Position numbers and translations under genes: made by a program
Shown: positions 41,750 through 49,809 of the stretch, in pieces
Layout: each line of letters opens with the position of its first letter
Numbering within the stretch: position 1 is the first letter of the stretch
Notes under the pieces: model-generated
What the model was told of the DNA's origin: nothing
Databases searched by the model: none
The model's input: only the letters and a program-made list of their open reading frames with translations
Assembly: GCF_035825295.1 (NCBI RefSeq)
Contig: NZ_JAYMGI010000002.1
Location: forward strand, 7,082,001 to 7,146,000
Length of the DNA: 64,000 nt
DNA from: Actinacidiphila sp. DG2A-62
GTDB lineage: Bacteria > Actinomycetota > Actinomycetes > Streptomycetales > Streptomycetaceae
Reading direction: 5' to 3'

Positions 41750-43279
41750 TCACATGTGGACGGCCACCGACTCGCCGTCCGCGACCTGCTCGGGCAGGCC
41801 CCTGCGGTACATCAGCAGCGCCAGCACCGTGCCGACCGCGAAGAAGCCGGCCGACCACCAGTACGCCACCGAGTAGCTGTGCAGCTGCGCGTGGGCGAGC
41901 GCCGCGGGCGACGCGCCGTGGCTGTGCACGTAGTTGGTCGCCGCGGTCGCCGCCAGCGTGTTCAGCAGCGCCGTGCCGATCGAACCGCCCACCTGCTGCA
42001 TGGTGTTGACGCCCGCGGAGGCCACACCAGCGTCCCGCGCGTCGATGCCCGCGGTGGCCACGCTCATCGCGGTGGGCATCGCCAGGCCGACGCCCAGGCC
42101 CATCACGATCAGCGGCGGCAGCACGTTCGCCGCGTAGGAGCTGTTGCCGTCCAGCACGGTCAGCCAGGCCATGCCCGCCGCCGACATCGCCATGCCCAGC
42201 GGCACGATCGGCTTGGGGCCGAACCGCGGCACCAGCGTGTTGGTGGCGAGCTGCGCGGAGACCATCAGCGCGCCGATCATCGGCAGGAAGCCCAGGCCGG
42301 TCTTGATCGGGGTGTAGTGCAGCGACAGCTGGAGGTAGTAGGTCAGGAAGAGGAAGACGCCGAACATACCGACACCGGCGATGCCCAGCACCGCGAAGGA
42401 CGCGCCGCGGTTGCGGTCGACCAGCACGCGCAGCGGCAGCAGCGGGTGCTTCGCGCGGGTCTGCCACCAGGCGAAGGCGGCCACCAGCACGACGCCCAGT
42501 AGCAGGAAGCCCCAGGTCAGCGGGGAGCTCCAGTCGTGGGTCTCGGCGTTGGAGAAGCCGTAGACGATGCCGAAGAGGCCGATGGTGACCAGCAGCGTGC
42601 CGGGGATGTCCAGCTTGGGCCGGTCGGCCGGGGCGCCCTTGCGCAGCAGTGCCATGCCGCCGATGAAGGCGACGATCGCGAAGAACAGGTTGACGTACAG
42701 CGTCCAGCGCCAGCTGAGGTGCTCGGTCAGCACACCGCCGAGCAGCAGGCCGACACCGCCGCCCGCGCCGGCGATGGCGCCGTAGATGCCGAACGCCTTG
42801 GCGCGTTCCTTGCTGTCGGTGAAGGTCGTGTTGAGCAGCGAGAGCGCGGCGGGCGCGAGCAGCGCGCCGAACAGGCCCTGCAGCGCGCGGCCGCTGACCA
42901 GCACCTCGAAGTTCTGCGCGGCGCCGGCCAGGGCCGAGGCGCCGGCGAAGCCGACGACGCCGACCAGGAAGACGATCTTGCGCCCGATCAGGTCGGCGAG
43001 CCGGCCGCCGAGCAGCAGCAGCGAGCCGAAGGCGAGGGAGTAGGCGGTGACGATCCACTGCCGGTTGCCGTCGCTGAAGCCGAGGGCCTTCTGCGCGGAC
43101 GGCAGGGCGATGTTCACGACGGTGGCGTCGAGGACCACCATGAGCTGGGCGATCGCGATGACGCCGAGCACCCACCAGCGGTGGCTGGGGTGCTCGGCCT
43201 TGTCGGCGGCCGGTCCGGCCTCCACCGCCGGTGAGGCGGACGATCCGACGCTGGCGTCGGCGGGTACCTGAGTCGACAT
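41750..43279 (-). CDS. MFS transporter, DHA2 (EmrB/QacA) family
   Basis: A 509-residue, 14-helix drug:proton antiporter. Motifs: WWVLGVIAIAQLMVVLDATVVNIALPSAQ (motif D1 of the 14-TM class), GNRQWIVTAYSLAFGSLLLLGGRLADLIGRK (motif A) and GGGVGLLLGGVLTEHLSWRWTLYVNLFFA (motif C). Short hydrophilic ends face the cytosol. The start MSTQVPAD at 43279 gives a cytosolic lead before the first helix. Two palindromes of the ACGAAAC type lie 75-135 nt upstream, typical of TetR-family operators in front of exporters, but no TetR gene is next to it. A very strong hairpin follows. Exports unknown drugs or metabolites. Confidence 0.93.
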   Translation of the reverse strand: MSTQVPADASVGSSASPAVEAGPAADKAEHPSHRWWVLGVIAIAQLMVVLDATVVNIALPSAQKALGFSDGNRQWIVTAYSLAFGSLLLLGGRLADLIGRKIVFLVGVVGFAGASALAGAAQNFEVLVSGRALQGLFGALLAPAALSLLNTTFTDSKERAKAFGIYGAIAGAGGGVGLLLGGVLTEHLSWRWTLYVNLFFAIVAFIGGMALLRKGAPADRPKLDIPGTLLVTIGLFGIVYGFSNAETHDWSSPLTWGFLLLGVVLVAAFAWWQTRAKHPLLPLRVLVDRNRGASFAVLGIAGVGMFGVFLFLTYYLQLSLHYTPIKTGLGFLPMIGALMVSAQLATNTLVPRFGPKPIVPLGMAMSAAGMAWLTVLDGNSSYAANVLPPLIVMGLGVGLAMPTAMSVATAGIDARDAGVASAGVNTMQQVGGSIGTALLNTLAATAATNYVHSHGASPAALAHAQLHSYSVAYWWSAGFFAVGTVLALLMYRRGLPEQVADGESVAVHM

Positions 43280-43353
43280 GGGACGGACTCCTGGAAAGGG
43301 CGGGGAAGTGTGCGGGAAACCGCTCAGGGCGCGCCGCGGCTGACGCTCCGCGA

Positions 43354-43414
43354 ACGAAACGGTTTCGTACTCCACTGACGTTACGACGCGACCTATCGAA
43401 ACGCAAACGTTTCG
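43354..43414. promoter_or_regulatory. Two CGAAAC palindromes upstream of the MFS exporter
   Basis: ACGAAAC-G-GTTTCGT at 43354-43368 and CGAAACG-CAAA-CGTTTCG at 43397-43414. Both are perfect and share the same half-site, like a double TetR-type operator covering the exporter promoter. Confidence 0.7.
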
Positions 43415-43548
43415 TTGGGGTGTGGCCTGTGTGACTGCTCACACACATCCGGCTCAACCCCGCAGGGCCCCCGCGGCGTCCTTCCCCTCACGTGCCCGGC
43501 GCCGGGCCGGCCGTCGTACGGGGGACTGGTCCGCGGACCGTGCCGACG

Positions 43549-43607
43549 CGCTCCGGGTCCGCTACGGGCCGCTCCGGGTCCGCTCCGGGTCCGCTCCGGG
43601 TCCGCTA
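43549..43607. repeat. 11-bp tandem repeat at the LysE stop
   Basis: CGCTCCGGGTC in about six tandem copies with small changes (CGCTACGGGC, CGCTACGAGTC). The last copy reaches into the stop codon of the LysE-family gene. Confidence 0.82.
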
Positions 43608-44327
43608 CGAGTCCGCCCGGCCGGTGACCGCCACCGCGACGCCGAGGCCGATCATCGCCAGGCCGCCGGTGCCGCCGATCGCGGCCATCCGGCGCGGCGA
43701 GCGCGCGAACCAGGTGCGGGCCGCCGACGCGGTCACCGCCCAGATGCTGTCGCAGATCAGCGCGAGCACCATGAAGACCAGGGCGAGCAGCAGCATCTGC
43801 TCGTGGACGCGGCCGGCGCCGCGGTCGACGAACTGCGGCAGCACGGCGGCGAAGAAGACCATCGTCTTGGGGTTGGTCACGCCGACGACGAAGCCCTCGC
43901 GCAGCGTGCGCAGGTCGCTCCCACGCGGCCCGCGCCTGCGCGGGCCGTCCGCCGCGTCCGCGCCGCCCGCCGCCTCGGGGCCGGCGCCGCCCGCCGCTTC
44001 CCCCGTGCCCGCGCCGCCCTCCTGCGCGGCCGTGAGCACCACCCTGCGGTGGCGCCACGCCTTGACGCCGAGGAAGACGAGATACACCGCGCCCGCCAGC
44101 TTCAGCGCGGTGAACACCACGACCGAGAGGGCGACGGCCTCGCCCAGGCCCACCGAGACGAGCGTGGCCAGGACGTACGCGCCGATCGCGTTGCCGACGA
44201 CGCTGCCCAGCGCCGTGCGGCGGCCGTGCGCCAGGGCCCGGCCCAGCACGAACAGCACGCTGGGGCCGGGGATCAGTACGAGGACGAGTGATATCGCCGC
44301 GAAGCCCGCGAGTCTGTCCACCGACAC
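43605..44327 (-). CDS. LysE/RhtB-family amino-acid exporter
   Basis: A 240-residue, six-helix exporter. The N-terminal family motif is LVLIPGPSVLFVLGRALAHGRRTALGSVVGNAIG and the second-half motif is GFVVGVTNPKTMVFFAAVLPQFVD. The cytoplasmic loop at about residues 105-140 is lengthened by a Gly/Ala-rich stretch. It starts with GTG at 44327. It is probably single, since its neighbours are more than 150 nt away. It exports amino acids or related compounds; substrate unknown. Confidence 0.92.
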   Translation of the reverse strand: MSVDRLAGFAAISLVLVLIPGPSVLFVLGRALAHGRRTALGSVVGNAIGAYVLATLVSVGLGEAVALSVVVFTALKLAGAVYLVFLGVKAWRHRRVVLTAAQEGGAGTGEAAGGAGPEAAGGADAADGPRRRGPRGSDLRTLREGFVVGVTNPKTMVFFAAVLPQFVDRGAGRVHEQMLLLALVFMVLALICDSIWAVTASAARTWFARSPRRMAAIGGTGGLAMIGLGVAVAVTGRADS

Positions 44328-44489
44328 GTCCGCTCCCTCTTCCGCCTCTCGCCGCCGCTTCCGCCCGTCCCGGAGCGTTCGCGCGGTCCCGGACGACAGA
44401 CCCTAAGTCCCACCGGGCCCCGCTCGCACGCCGTTTGCGGCGCCCCGGCCCCGCCGCCGCGGCCCGCGGACGACGCCGGACCGCCCGGG

Positions 44490-44942
44490 TCACTCCGTCA
44501 CGGGCAGGCACTCGGCGAGCAGGCCGACGACGTCCCGCCAGGCCCGCCGCGCGTGCCGCGGGTGGTAGCCGACGCCGGGGACCACGGGGTGGCCGACCGG
44601 CGGGTGGTGGAAGGCGTGCAAGGCGCCGCCGTAGACCGTGAGGCGCCAGTCGACGCCCGCGGCCTGCATCTCGGCGGTGAACGCGTCCCGTTGCGCGGGC
44701 GCCATGATCGGGTCCTGCGAGCCGACCCCGGCCCACACCGGGCAGCGGATGCGCGCGGCCTCGCCCGGCCGGCCCGTGGTCAGTGCGTTGACGGTCGCGA
44801 TCGCGCGCAGGTCGACGCCGTCGCGTCCGAGCTCCAGCGCCACGGCGCCGCCGGTGCCGTAGCCGACGGCGGCGATCCGGTCGGGGTCGGTCCGCGGCTC
44901 GGCGCGGAGCACGTCGAGCGCCGCGTGGCCGATGTCCCGCAT
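44490..44942 (-). pseudogene. 5'-truncated dienelactone-hydrolase-family gene
   Basis: A 150-residue frame that matches only the C-terminal two thirds of a dienelactone hydrolase: AVGYGTGGAVALELGRDG (nucleophile elbow with cysteine/serine replaced by Thr-Gly in G-Y-G-T-G-G), CPVWAGVGSQDPIMAP (acid) and GGALHAFHHPP (histidine). Full-length relatives have about 95 more residues ahead of the point equivalent to VADPERMRDIG. Upstream of 44,965 the reading frame remains open but the sequence loses all resemblance. So the gene has lost its start and first strands, probably through a deletion or rearrangement. If expressed from ATG 44942 it is unlikely to fold normally. Confidence 0.7.
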
Positions 44943-45069
44943 CCGCTCGGGGTCGGCGACCGCCGGGCCCCGTCGGTCCGCTGTTCCGCTGCCGGCGGAC
45001 GGCGGGTCTGCGAGGCGTCCCGAACCCTCCCGTCGCCGTGGCCCACGGCGCGGATGGGACGCCCGGCGC

Positions 45070-45687
45070 TCACAGCAGGGAGCGGAGGCGGGCGACCAGC
45101 GCGTCCCGGACCGCCTTCTCGACGGCCGAGTCGATCTGCGAGGTCAGGTCGTGGCTGTCGTCGAGGTGGGAGAGCAGGGTGCGCAGGTCGAGGCCGCGGA
45201 CGGTGCGGCGCAGGATGTCGTCCGTGGTGAGGGAGCTGTCGATGAGGGAGCCGGGGATCAGGCGGATCGCAGCCTTGAGGAAGCCGTTGAGGTGCGAGTC
45301 GTCCACCGCTTCGTCGGTGAGCTGCGAGGGGCGGGGCAGCCGGCCCTCGGCCTTCAGCCGGTCGACGGCGCCGAGCAGCCCGGCCCGCAGCGCGTCGATC
45401 TGCGCGTCCGTGCGGGCGCCGGGCCCGGCCAGCTCCAGGGTGAGGGCCTCGCGGGAGGTGCCGAGCCGGCAGGCCGCGTCGTCCAGGCCGATCAGGACGA
45501 GCTGCTCGACCAGGGCGTCGATGCCGGTCGAGACCGAGGCGACCGGCCGCCTGACGCACGGGTCGGCCGGGCGCAGCGGACTGTAGTGCCCGCCGCCGAA
45601 GGCCAGTTGGACGCCCAGCAGACCGCCCGCCAGCGCCGCGGCCAGCGCGGGGAGCGCCGCGGCGCGCAGCCGGCCCGCCCGGTTCAC
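45070..45687 (-). CDS. Membrane-anchored hypothetical protein coupled to an MFS gene
   Basis: A 205-residue protein with one N-terminal hydrophobic segment (AAALPALAAALAGGLLGVQLAFG) followed by an extracytoplasmic helical domain (FRPADP-like PLRPADPCVRRPVASVSTGIDALVEQLVLIGLDDAACRLGTSREALTLELA). It ends with repeated helices (DEAVDDSHLNGFLKAAIRLI, LRTLLSHLDDSHDLTSQIDSAVEKAVRDALVARLRSLL). The GTG start overlaps the MFS stop (GTGA), so the two are translated together. The coupling suggests it assists or regulates the exporter. Two cysteines in the external part could pair. No family recognised. Confidence 0.75.
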   Translation of the reverse strand: MNRAGRLRAAALPALAAALAGGLLGVQLAFGGGHYSPLRPADPCVRRPVASVSTGIDALVEQLVLIGLDDAACRLGTSREALTLELAGPGARTDAQIDALRAGLLGAVDRLKAEGRLPRPSQLTDEAVDDSHLNGFLKAAIRLIPGSLIDSSLTTDDILRRTVRGLDLRTLLSHLDDSHDLTSQIDSAVEKAVRDALVARLRSLL

Positions 45688-47039
45688 CGCTCGCCCCGCC
45701 GGGGCGCCGGGACCAGGGTCAGCAGCGCGGCCAGGGCGAGCGCGGCGCCGATCAGGAAGGCGTCGCGGAAGGCGTGGGTGGCGGCGCGTTCGAGCTGCGC
45801 ATCCAGGTCGCGTTCGAGCCGCGCGGCCGCCGGCTTCTCCGCGGCGGGCAGCGTCAACTGCGCGAACGCCGGGTGCAGATCGGGCACCCGGCCGCCCTCC
45901 TGCCTGAGCTGGCGGACCAGGCCGCGGGCGAGGGAGACCTTGTCCTGGGCGCGCAGCGGGGCGTCCAGGACGAGCGCGGTGACGGCGTCCTGCGCGGGCG
46001 CCTGCGCGTCGCGCAGGTCCGCGGCGAACACCGGTGTGAGCAGCGCGAGTCCGAGCACCACCCCGGCGTGCCGGGCCGCGATGGTCCAGCCGCCGTGCAG
46101 CGCCTGCGGCGTGCGGTCGCGCATCGCCTGGACGGTCAGCCGGTCCAGCGTCAGCCCGAGCCCCAGCCCGACGAGCGCCTGGGGCCCGACCGTCCAGCCG
46201 AGCCGGGCCGACGGCAGCAGCGCCAGCGCGGCCAGGCCGCCCGCGATGAGCAGGCAGCCCGCCGCCGTCTCCGCGTCCGGCCCCGAGCGCAGCACCCGCG
46301 CCAGGGGCCGGGCGAGCAGCGCCGCGAGCGGGATCACCGAGACCGTCACGGCGGCCACGGCCGGCGACCGCCGCCAGCCGTCGACCAGCAGCAGCACGAA
46401 CAGGAACAGCGCGGCGGTCAGCGCCGCCGACAGCAGCGCCAGCGCGATGTTCGGCCTGATCCGCACGCTGTGCCGCGGGGCGTCCTCGACGCTTCGCCGC
46501 CCCTTCCCGCGGCGTCTCGCGAGCGCGGTCGGGACGGCCAGCGCGGCGATCGGCACCTGGACGACGAAGATCGACCGCCAGGAGAACGCGTCGGTCAGCA
46601 GCCCGCCGGCCACCGGCCCCACGGCGGTCCCGAACACCCCGGCGGCGATCCACCAGGCCGTCCCGCGCCGCTCGTCCAGCTCGTCGACCAGGAGTCGCAG
46701 GCTGCCGACGACCGCGAAGGCGCCGCCCGCGGCCTGCACGCACCGCGCGGCGATCAGCACCCCCAGCGAACCGGCCACCGCGCACAGCGCCGAGGCCCCG
46801 GCGAACACCGCGATGCCCGCCGCGGCCAGCACCGCCGGATCACGCCGCCGGCACGACCGCGCGGCCGGACCGGCCGCCACCGCGAGCACGAGGTTGAACG
46901 CGATCAGCACCCAGGCGACCTGGCCCACCGTGCCGTTCAGCCGCTGCAGGATCTCCGGCAGCGCGAGGGTGACCACCGCGGAGTCGGCCAGCACGCACCC
47001 CACGGTCAGCGCGAGCAGCGACGCTGCCGGCCGCGGCAT
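45684..47039 (-). CDS. MFS transporter (DHA2-like)
   Basis: A 451-residue exporter of the major facilitator superfamily with about 13-14 hydrophobic segments. It starts MPRPAASLLALTVGCVLADSAVVTLALPEILQRLNG, and includes GQVAWVLIAFNLVLAVAAGP and the motif C-like AGVFGTAVGPVAGGLLTDAFSWRSIFVVQVPIAALAV. A long soluble stretch near residues 345-420 precedes the last helix. It is followed by, and overlaps, the membrane-anchored hypothetical gene. A LuxR-type regulator gene lies 50 nt upstream on the same strand, which may control it. Substrate unknown. Confidence 0.9.
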   Translation of the reverse strand: MPRPAASLLALTVGCVLADSAVVTLALPEILQRLNGTVGQVAWVLIAFNLVLAVAAGPAARSCRRRDPAVLAAAGIAVFAGASALCAVAGSLGVLIAARCVQAAGGAFAVVGSLRLLVDELDERRGTAWWIAAGVFGTAVGPVAGGLLTDAFSWRSIFVVQVPIAALAVPTALARRRGKGRRSVEDAPRHSVRIRPNIALALLSAALTAALFLFVLLLVDGWRRSPAVAAVTVSVIPLAALLARPLARVLRSGPDAETAAGCLLIAGGLAALALLPSARLGWTVGPQALVGLGLGLTLDRLTVQAMRDRTPQALHGGWTIAARHAGVVLGLALLTPVFAADLRDAQAPAQDAVTALVLDAPLRAQDKVSLARGLVRQLRQEGGRVPDLHPAFAQLTLPAAEKPAAARLERDLDAQLERAATHAFRDAFLIGAALALAALLTLVPAPRRGER

Positions 47040-47089
47040 CTAGCTGCCGCCGATTCGATCACGCGTCCTGCGGGCCATGCCCGCAGAGC

Positions 47090-47962
47090 CTACGGCAGCA
47101 GGCCCGCGCGGCGCGCCGCGACCACCGCTTCCAGCCGGGTGTGCGCCCCCAACTTCCGCATCGCGGAGCGCAGATAGCTCTTGACCGTCTCCGGCCGTAG
47201 CCGCAGCCGCTCCGCGGCCACCGCGTTGGTCGCGCCCGACGCCACCGAGGCGAGCACGTCCAGCTCGCGCGGCGTCAGCTGCGGCGGCGCGGCCGGCGGC
47301 GGCGCGGTCGGCGCGGCCCCGGTGGAGGCGCCGGCCAGCCGCGCGCACGCGCTGAGCAGCTCCTGCCGCAGGTGCATGTCCGGGATGCGGCCGGCCAGCG
47401 CCCGCAGCTCCGCGTGCGCCTCCCTGACCTCCTCCCACGCCCGCGGGTCGGAGGTGGCCGGCGGCTGCGCGTACGACAGCAGCCGGTGCGCCTCGTCCCG
47501 TATCGCCAGCGCCTGTTCCAGCTCGCGCGCCGCGTCCAGGGCCATCGCCATCGGCCGGTCGCCGAGCGCGTACGGCTGGCGCAGCGCGCCGTACAGCACC
47601 CCGCGCACCCGCCGGTGCACCACGATCGGCACCGCGAGCACCGACCGCAGCCCCTCGGCGGCGACCGCCGCGTCGTACTCGTGACTGATCACCCGTGAGG
47701 TGCGGTAGTCGGTCACGGTGTACGGGCGGCCCATCGCCAGCGACTTGCCGCCCAGGCCGTTGCCGGTGGTGATGGCGAGGCCGCGCAGCGAGTCCGTGCT
47801 CGCGCCGGACAGCTCGGTGATCCGGAAGTGCCGCGCGCCGTGGCCCGCTTGCTGGCCGGCGCTGGGCACCAGGCCGCCGAACGCCACCGGCAGCAGCCCC
47901 GACCTGCGCATTCTCAGCAGCGCCGCCCGCACCTCGACCGCTTCTCCGCGCCCGCCGTCCAT
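47090..47962 (-). CDS. GAF-domain LuxR-family transcriptional regulator
   Basis: A 290-residue regulator. A GAF sensor domain is at about residues 25-175 (GGKSLAMGRPYTVTDYRTSRVISHEYDAAVAAEGLRSVLAVPIVVHRRVRGVLYGALRQPYALGD), followed by a helical linker and the LuxR helix-turn-helix at about 225-285 (LTPRELDVLASVASGATNAVAAERLRLRPETVKSYLRSAMRKLGAHTRLEAV). I choose ATG 47962 with GGAG 8 nt upstream; an upstream start would add eight residues. It is divergent from the acyl-CoA synthetase pair; orthologous regulator-ligase pairs are common in Streptomyces, so it may activate them in response to a small aromatic or fatty acid (inference). Confidence 0.88.
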   Translation of the reverse strand: MDGGRGEAVEVRAALLRMRRSGLLPVAFGGLVPSAGQQAGHGARHFRITELSGASTDSLRGLAITTGNGLGGKSLAMGRPYTVTDYRTSRVISHEYDAAVAAEGLRSVLAVPIVVHRRVRGVLYGALRQPYALGDRPMAMALDAARELEQALAIRDEAHRLLSYAQPPATSDPRAWEEVREAHAELRALAGRIPDMHLRQELLSACARLAGASTGAAPTAPPPAAPPQLTPRELDVLASVASGATNAVAAERLRLRPETVKSYLRSAMRKLGAHTRLEAVVAARRAGLLP

Positions 47963-47995
47963 CGCGACCACTCCAGCCCGTCTCAAGCGGTCCGC

Positions 47996-48015
47996 CCACC
48001 CCCTTCCGGGGGTGG
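47996..48015. promoter_or_regulatory. Hairpin in the LuxR / acyl-CoA synthetase interval
   Basis: CCACCCCC-TTCC-GGGGGTGG, a perfect 8-bp stem with a 4-nt loop. Direct repeats of CAGGAGTCC (48049 and 48063) lie closer to the synthetase start. Either could be part of the divergent promoter control. Confidence 0.4.
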
Positions 48016-48087
48016 TGAGATCCGCGTCACCCGCAGCACGATGCTACTCAGGAGTCCTCACCCAGGAGTCCGTTACGAGGAGGACAC

Positions 48088-49809
48088 ATGGCGGCATCCG
48101 AAGCGACCGGGGCCTTCCGAGCCGCCAGAGACCTCCTGCTCGGCTTCCGCGAGGACTACGCAGCCGCCCGCTCCGCCTTCCGCTGGCCGCGCCCCGAGCA
48201 CTTCAACTGGGCCCTCGACTGGTTCGACGTGATCGCCGCCGACCCCGTGACCGGACCGCGGACCGCGCTGTGGATCACCGAGGAGGACGGCGGCGAGACG
48301 CGGATCTCCTTCCGGGAGATGGCCGAGCGCAGCTCCCGCGTCGCCGGCTGGCTGCGCGCCCGGGGCGTGCGCGCCGGCGACCGGGTGCTCGTCATGCTCG
48401 GCAACCAGCCCGAGCAGTGGGAGACCGCGCTGGCCGCGATGAAGCTGCGCGCGGTGGTCATCCCCGCCACGCCGCTGCTCGGGCCCGCCGACCTGCGCGA
48501 CCGCATCGACCGCGGCCGGGCCCGGCACGCGGTCGTCCGCGCCGCCGACACCGCGAAGTTCGCCGAGGTCCCCGGCGACTACACGCGCATCGCGGTCGGC
48601 GCCGCGCCCGCCGCGGACGGCGGCGCCGGCGCGGTGGGGGACACCGCGGACGGCTGGCTGCGCTACGAGGACGCGTACGCCGCGCCCGCCGACTTCGCCC
48701 CCGACGGCAGCACTCGTTCGAGTGATCCTCTGATGCTGTACTTCACCTCCGGCACCACCGCCCGGCCCAAACTCGTCGAGCACACCCACCTGTCGTACCC
48801 GGTGGGCCACCTCGCCACCATGTACTGGATCGGGCTGCGCCCCGGCGACGTGCACCTCAACATCTCCTCGCCCGGCTGGGCCAAGCACGCCTGGTCCAGC
48901 CTGTTCGCGCCGTGGAACGCCGAGGCGACGGTCTTCGTCCACAACTACACCCGCTTCGACGCCGGCCGGCTGATGGCGGCGATGGACCGCGCGGGCGTCA
49001 CCAGCTTCTGCGCGCCGCCGACGGTCTGGCGGATGCTGATCCAGGCCGACCTCAGCGGCCTGCGCACCCCGCCGCGCGAGGCGGTCGCGGCCGGCGAGCC
49101 GCTCAACCCCGAGGTCATCGAGCACGTCGAACGCGCCTGGGGGGTACGGATCAGGGACGGCTTCGGCCAGACCGAGACCGCGGTGCAGGTCGCCAACACC
49201 CCCGGCCAGCAGGTCAGACCCGGCTCCATGGGCCGCCCCACACCCGGCTACGAGGTGGTGCTGGTCGACCCCGCCACCGGACGCCCGGCCGACGAGGGCG
49301 AGATCTGCCTCGACCTCACCGAGCGCCCGGTCGGCCTGATGACCGGATACGCCGGCGACCCGGAGCGCACCGCCGAGGCGATGAGCGGCGGTTACTACCA
49401 CACCGGGGACATCGGCCGCCGCGACGCCGACGGCTGGATCACCTACGTCGGCCGCTCCGACGACGTCTTCAAGTCCTCGGACTACAAGATCTCCCCGTTC
49501 GAGCTGGAGAGCGCGCTGCTGGAGCACGAGGCGGTCGCCGAGGCGGCCGTGGTGCCCGCCCCCGACGACCTGCGGCTGTCGGTGCCCAAGGCGTACGTGG
49601 TGCTCGCCGGCGGCTGGCCGGCCGACGGGCAGACCGCGAAGGCGATCTTCGCGCACTCGCGCGCGGTGCTCGCCCCCTACAAGCGCATCAGGCGGCTGGA
49701 GTTCGCCGACCTGCCCAAGACCGTCTCCGGCAAGATCCGCCGGATCGAACTGCGCGAGGCGACCATGCACGACGGCAGCAGGGAGTACCACGAGGAGGAC
49801 TACAGGTGA
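48088..49809 (+). CDS. Acyl-CoA synthetase (AMP-binding, benzoate/medium-chain ligase-like)
   Basis: A 573-residue adenylate-forming ligase. The P-loop-like motif is YFTSGTTARPKLVEHTH (about residue 215), the A5 motif is DGFGQTETAVQVANTPGQQ, and GYYHTGDIGRRDADGWITYVGRSDDVFKSSDYKISPFELES and the C-terminal catalytic lysine in PKTVSGKIRR are all present. Its N-terminus (FNWALDWFDVIAADPVTGPRTALW) is that of the acetyl-CoA-synthetase-like group that includes benzoate- and medium-chain acyl-CoA ligases. It activates a carboxylic acid to its CoA thioester. The start has a GAGGAGG site 6 nt upstream. Its last four bases overlap the next ligase gene. Confidence 0.92.
   Translation: MAASEATGAFRAARDLLLGFREDYAAARSAFRWPRPEHFNWALDWFDVIAADPVTGPRTALWITEEDGGETRISFREMAERSSRVAGWLRARGVRAGDRVLVMLGNQPEQWETALAAMKLRAVVIPATPLLGPADLRDRIDRGRARHAVVRAADTAKFAEVPGDYTRIAVGAAPAADGGAGAVGDTADGWLRYEDAYAAPADFAPDGSTRSSDPLMLYFTSGTTARPKLVEHTHLSYPVGHLATMYWIGLRPGDVHLNISSPGWAKHAWSSLFAPWNAEATVFVHNYTRFDAGRLMAAMDRAGVTSFCAPPTVWRMLIQADLSGLRTPPREAVAAGEPLNPEVIEHVERAWGVRIRDGFGQTETAVQVANTPGQQVRPGSMGRPTPGYEVVLVDPATGRPADEGEICLDLTERPVGLMTGYAGDPERTAEAMSGGYYHTGDIGRRDADGWITYVGRSDDVFKSSDYKISPFELESALLEHEAVAEAAVVPAPDDLRLSVPKAYVVLAGGWPADGQTAKAIFAHSRAVLAPYKRIRRLEFADLPKTVSGKIRRIELREATMHDGSREYHEEDYR

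Noticed and set aside
44780..45559. 259-codon minus-strand frame overlapping the dienelactone hydrolase fragment
   Set aside because: Arg/Pro-rich noise that overlaps the hypothetical gene and the hydrolase fragment in another frame.
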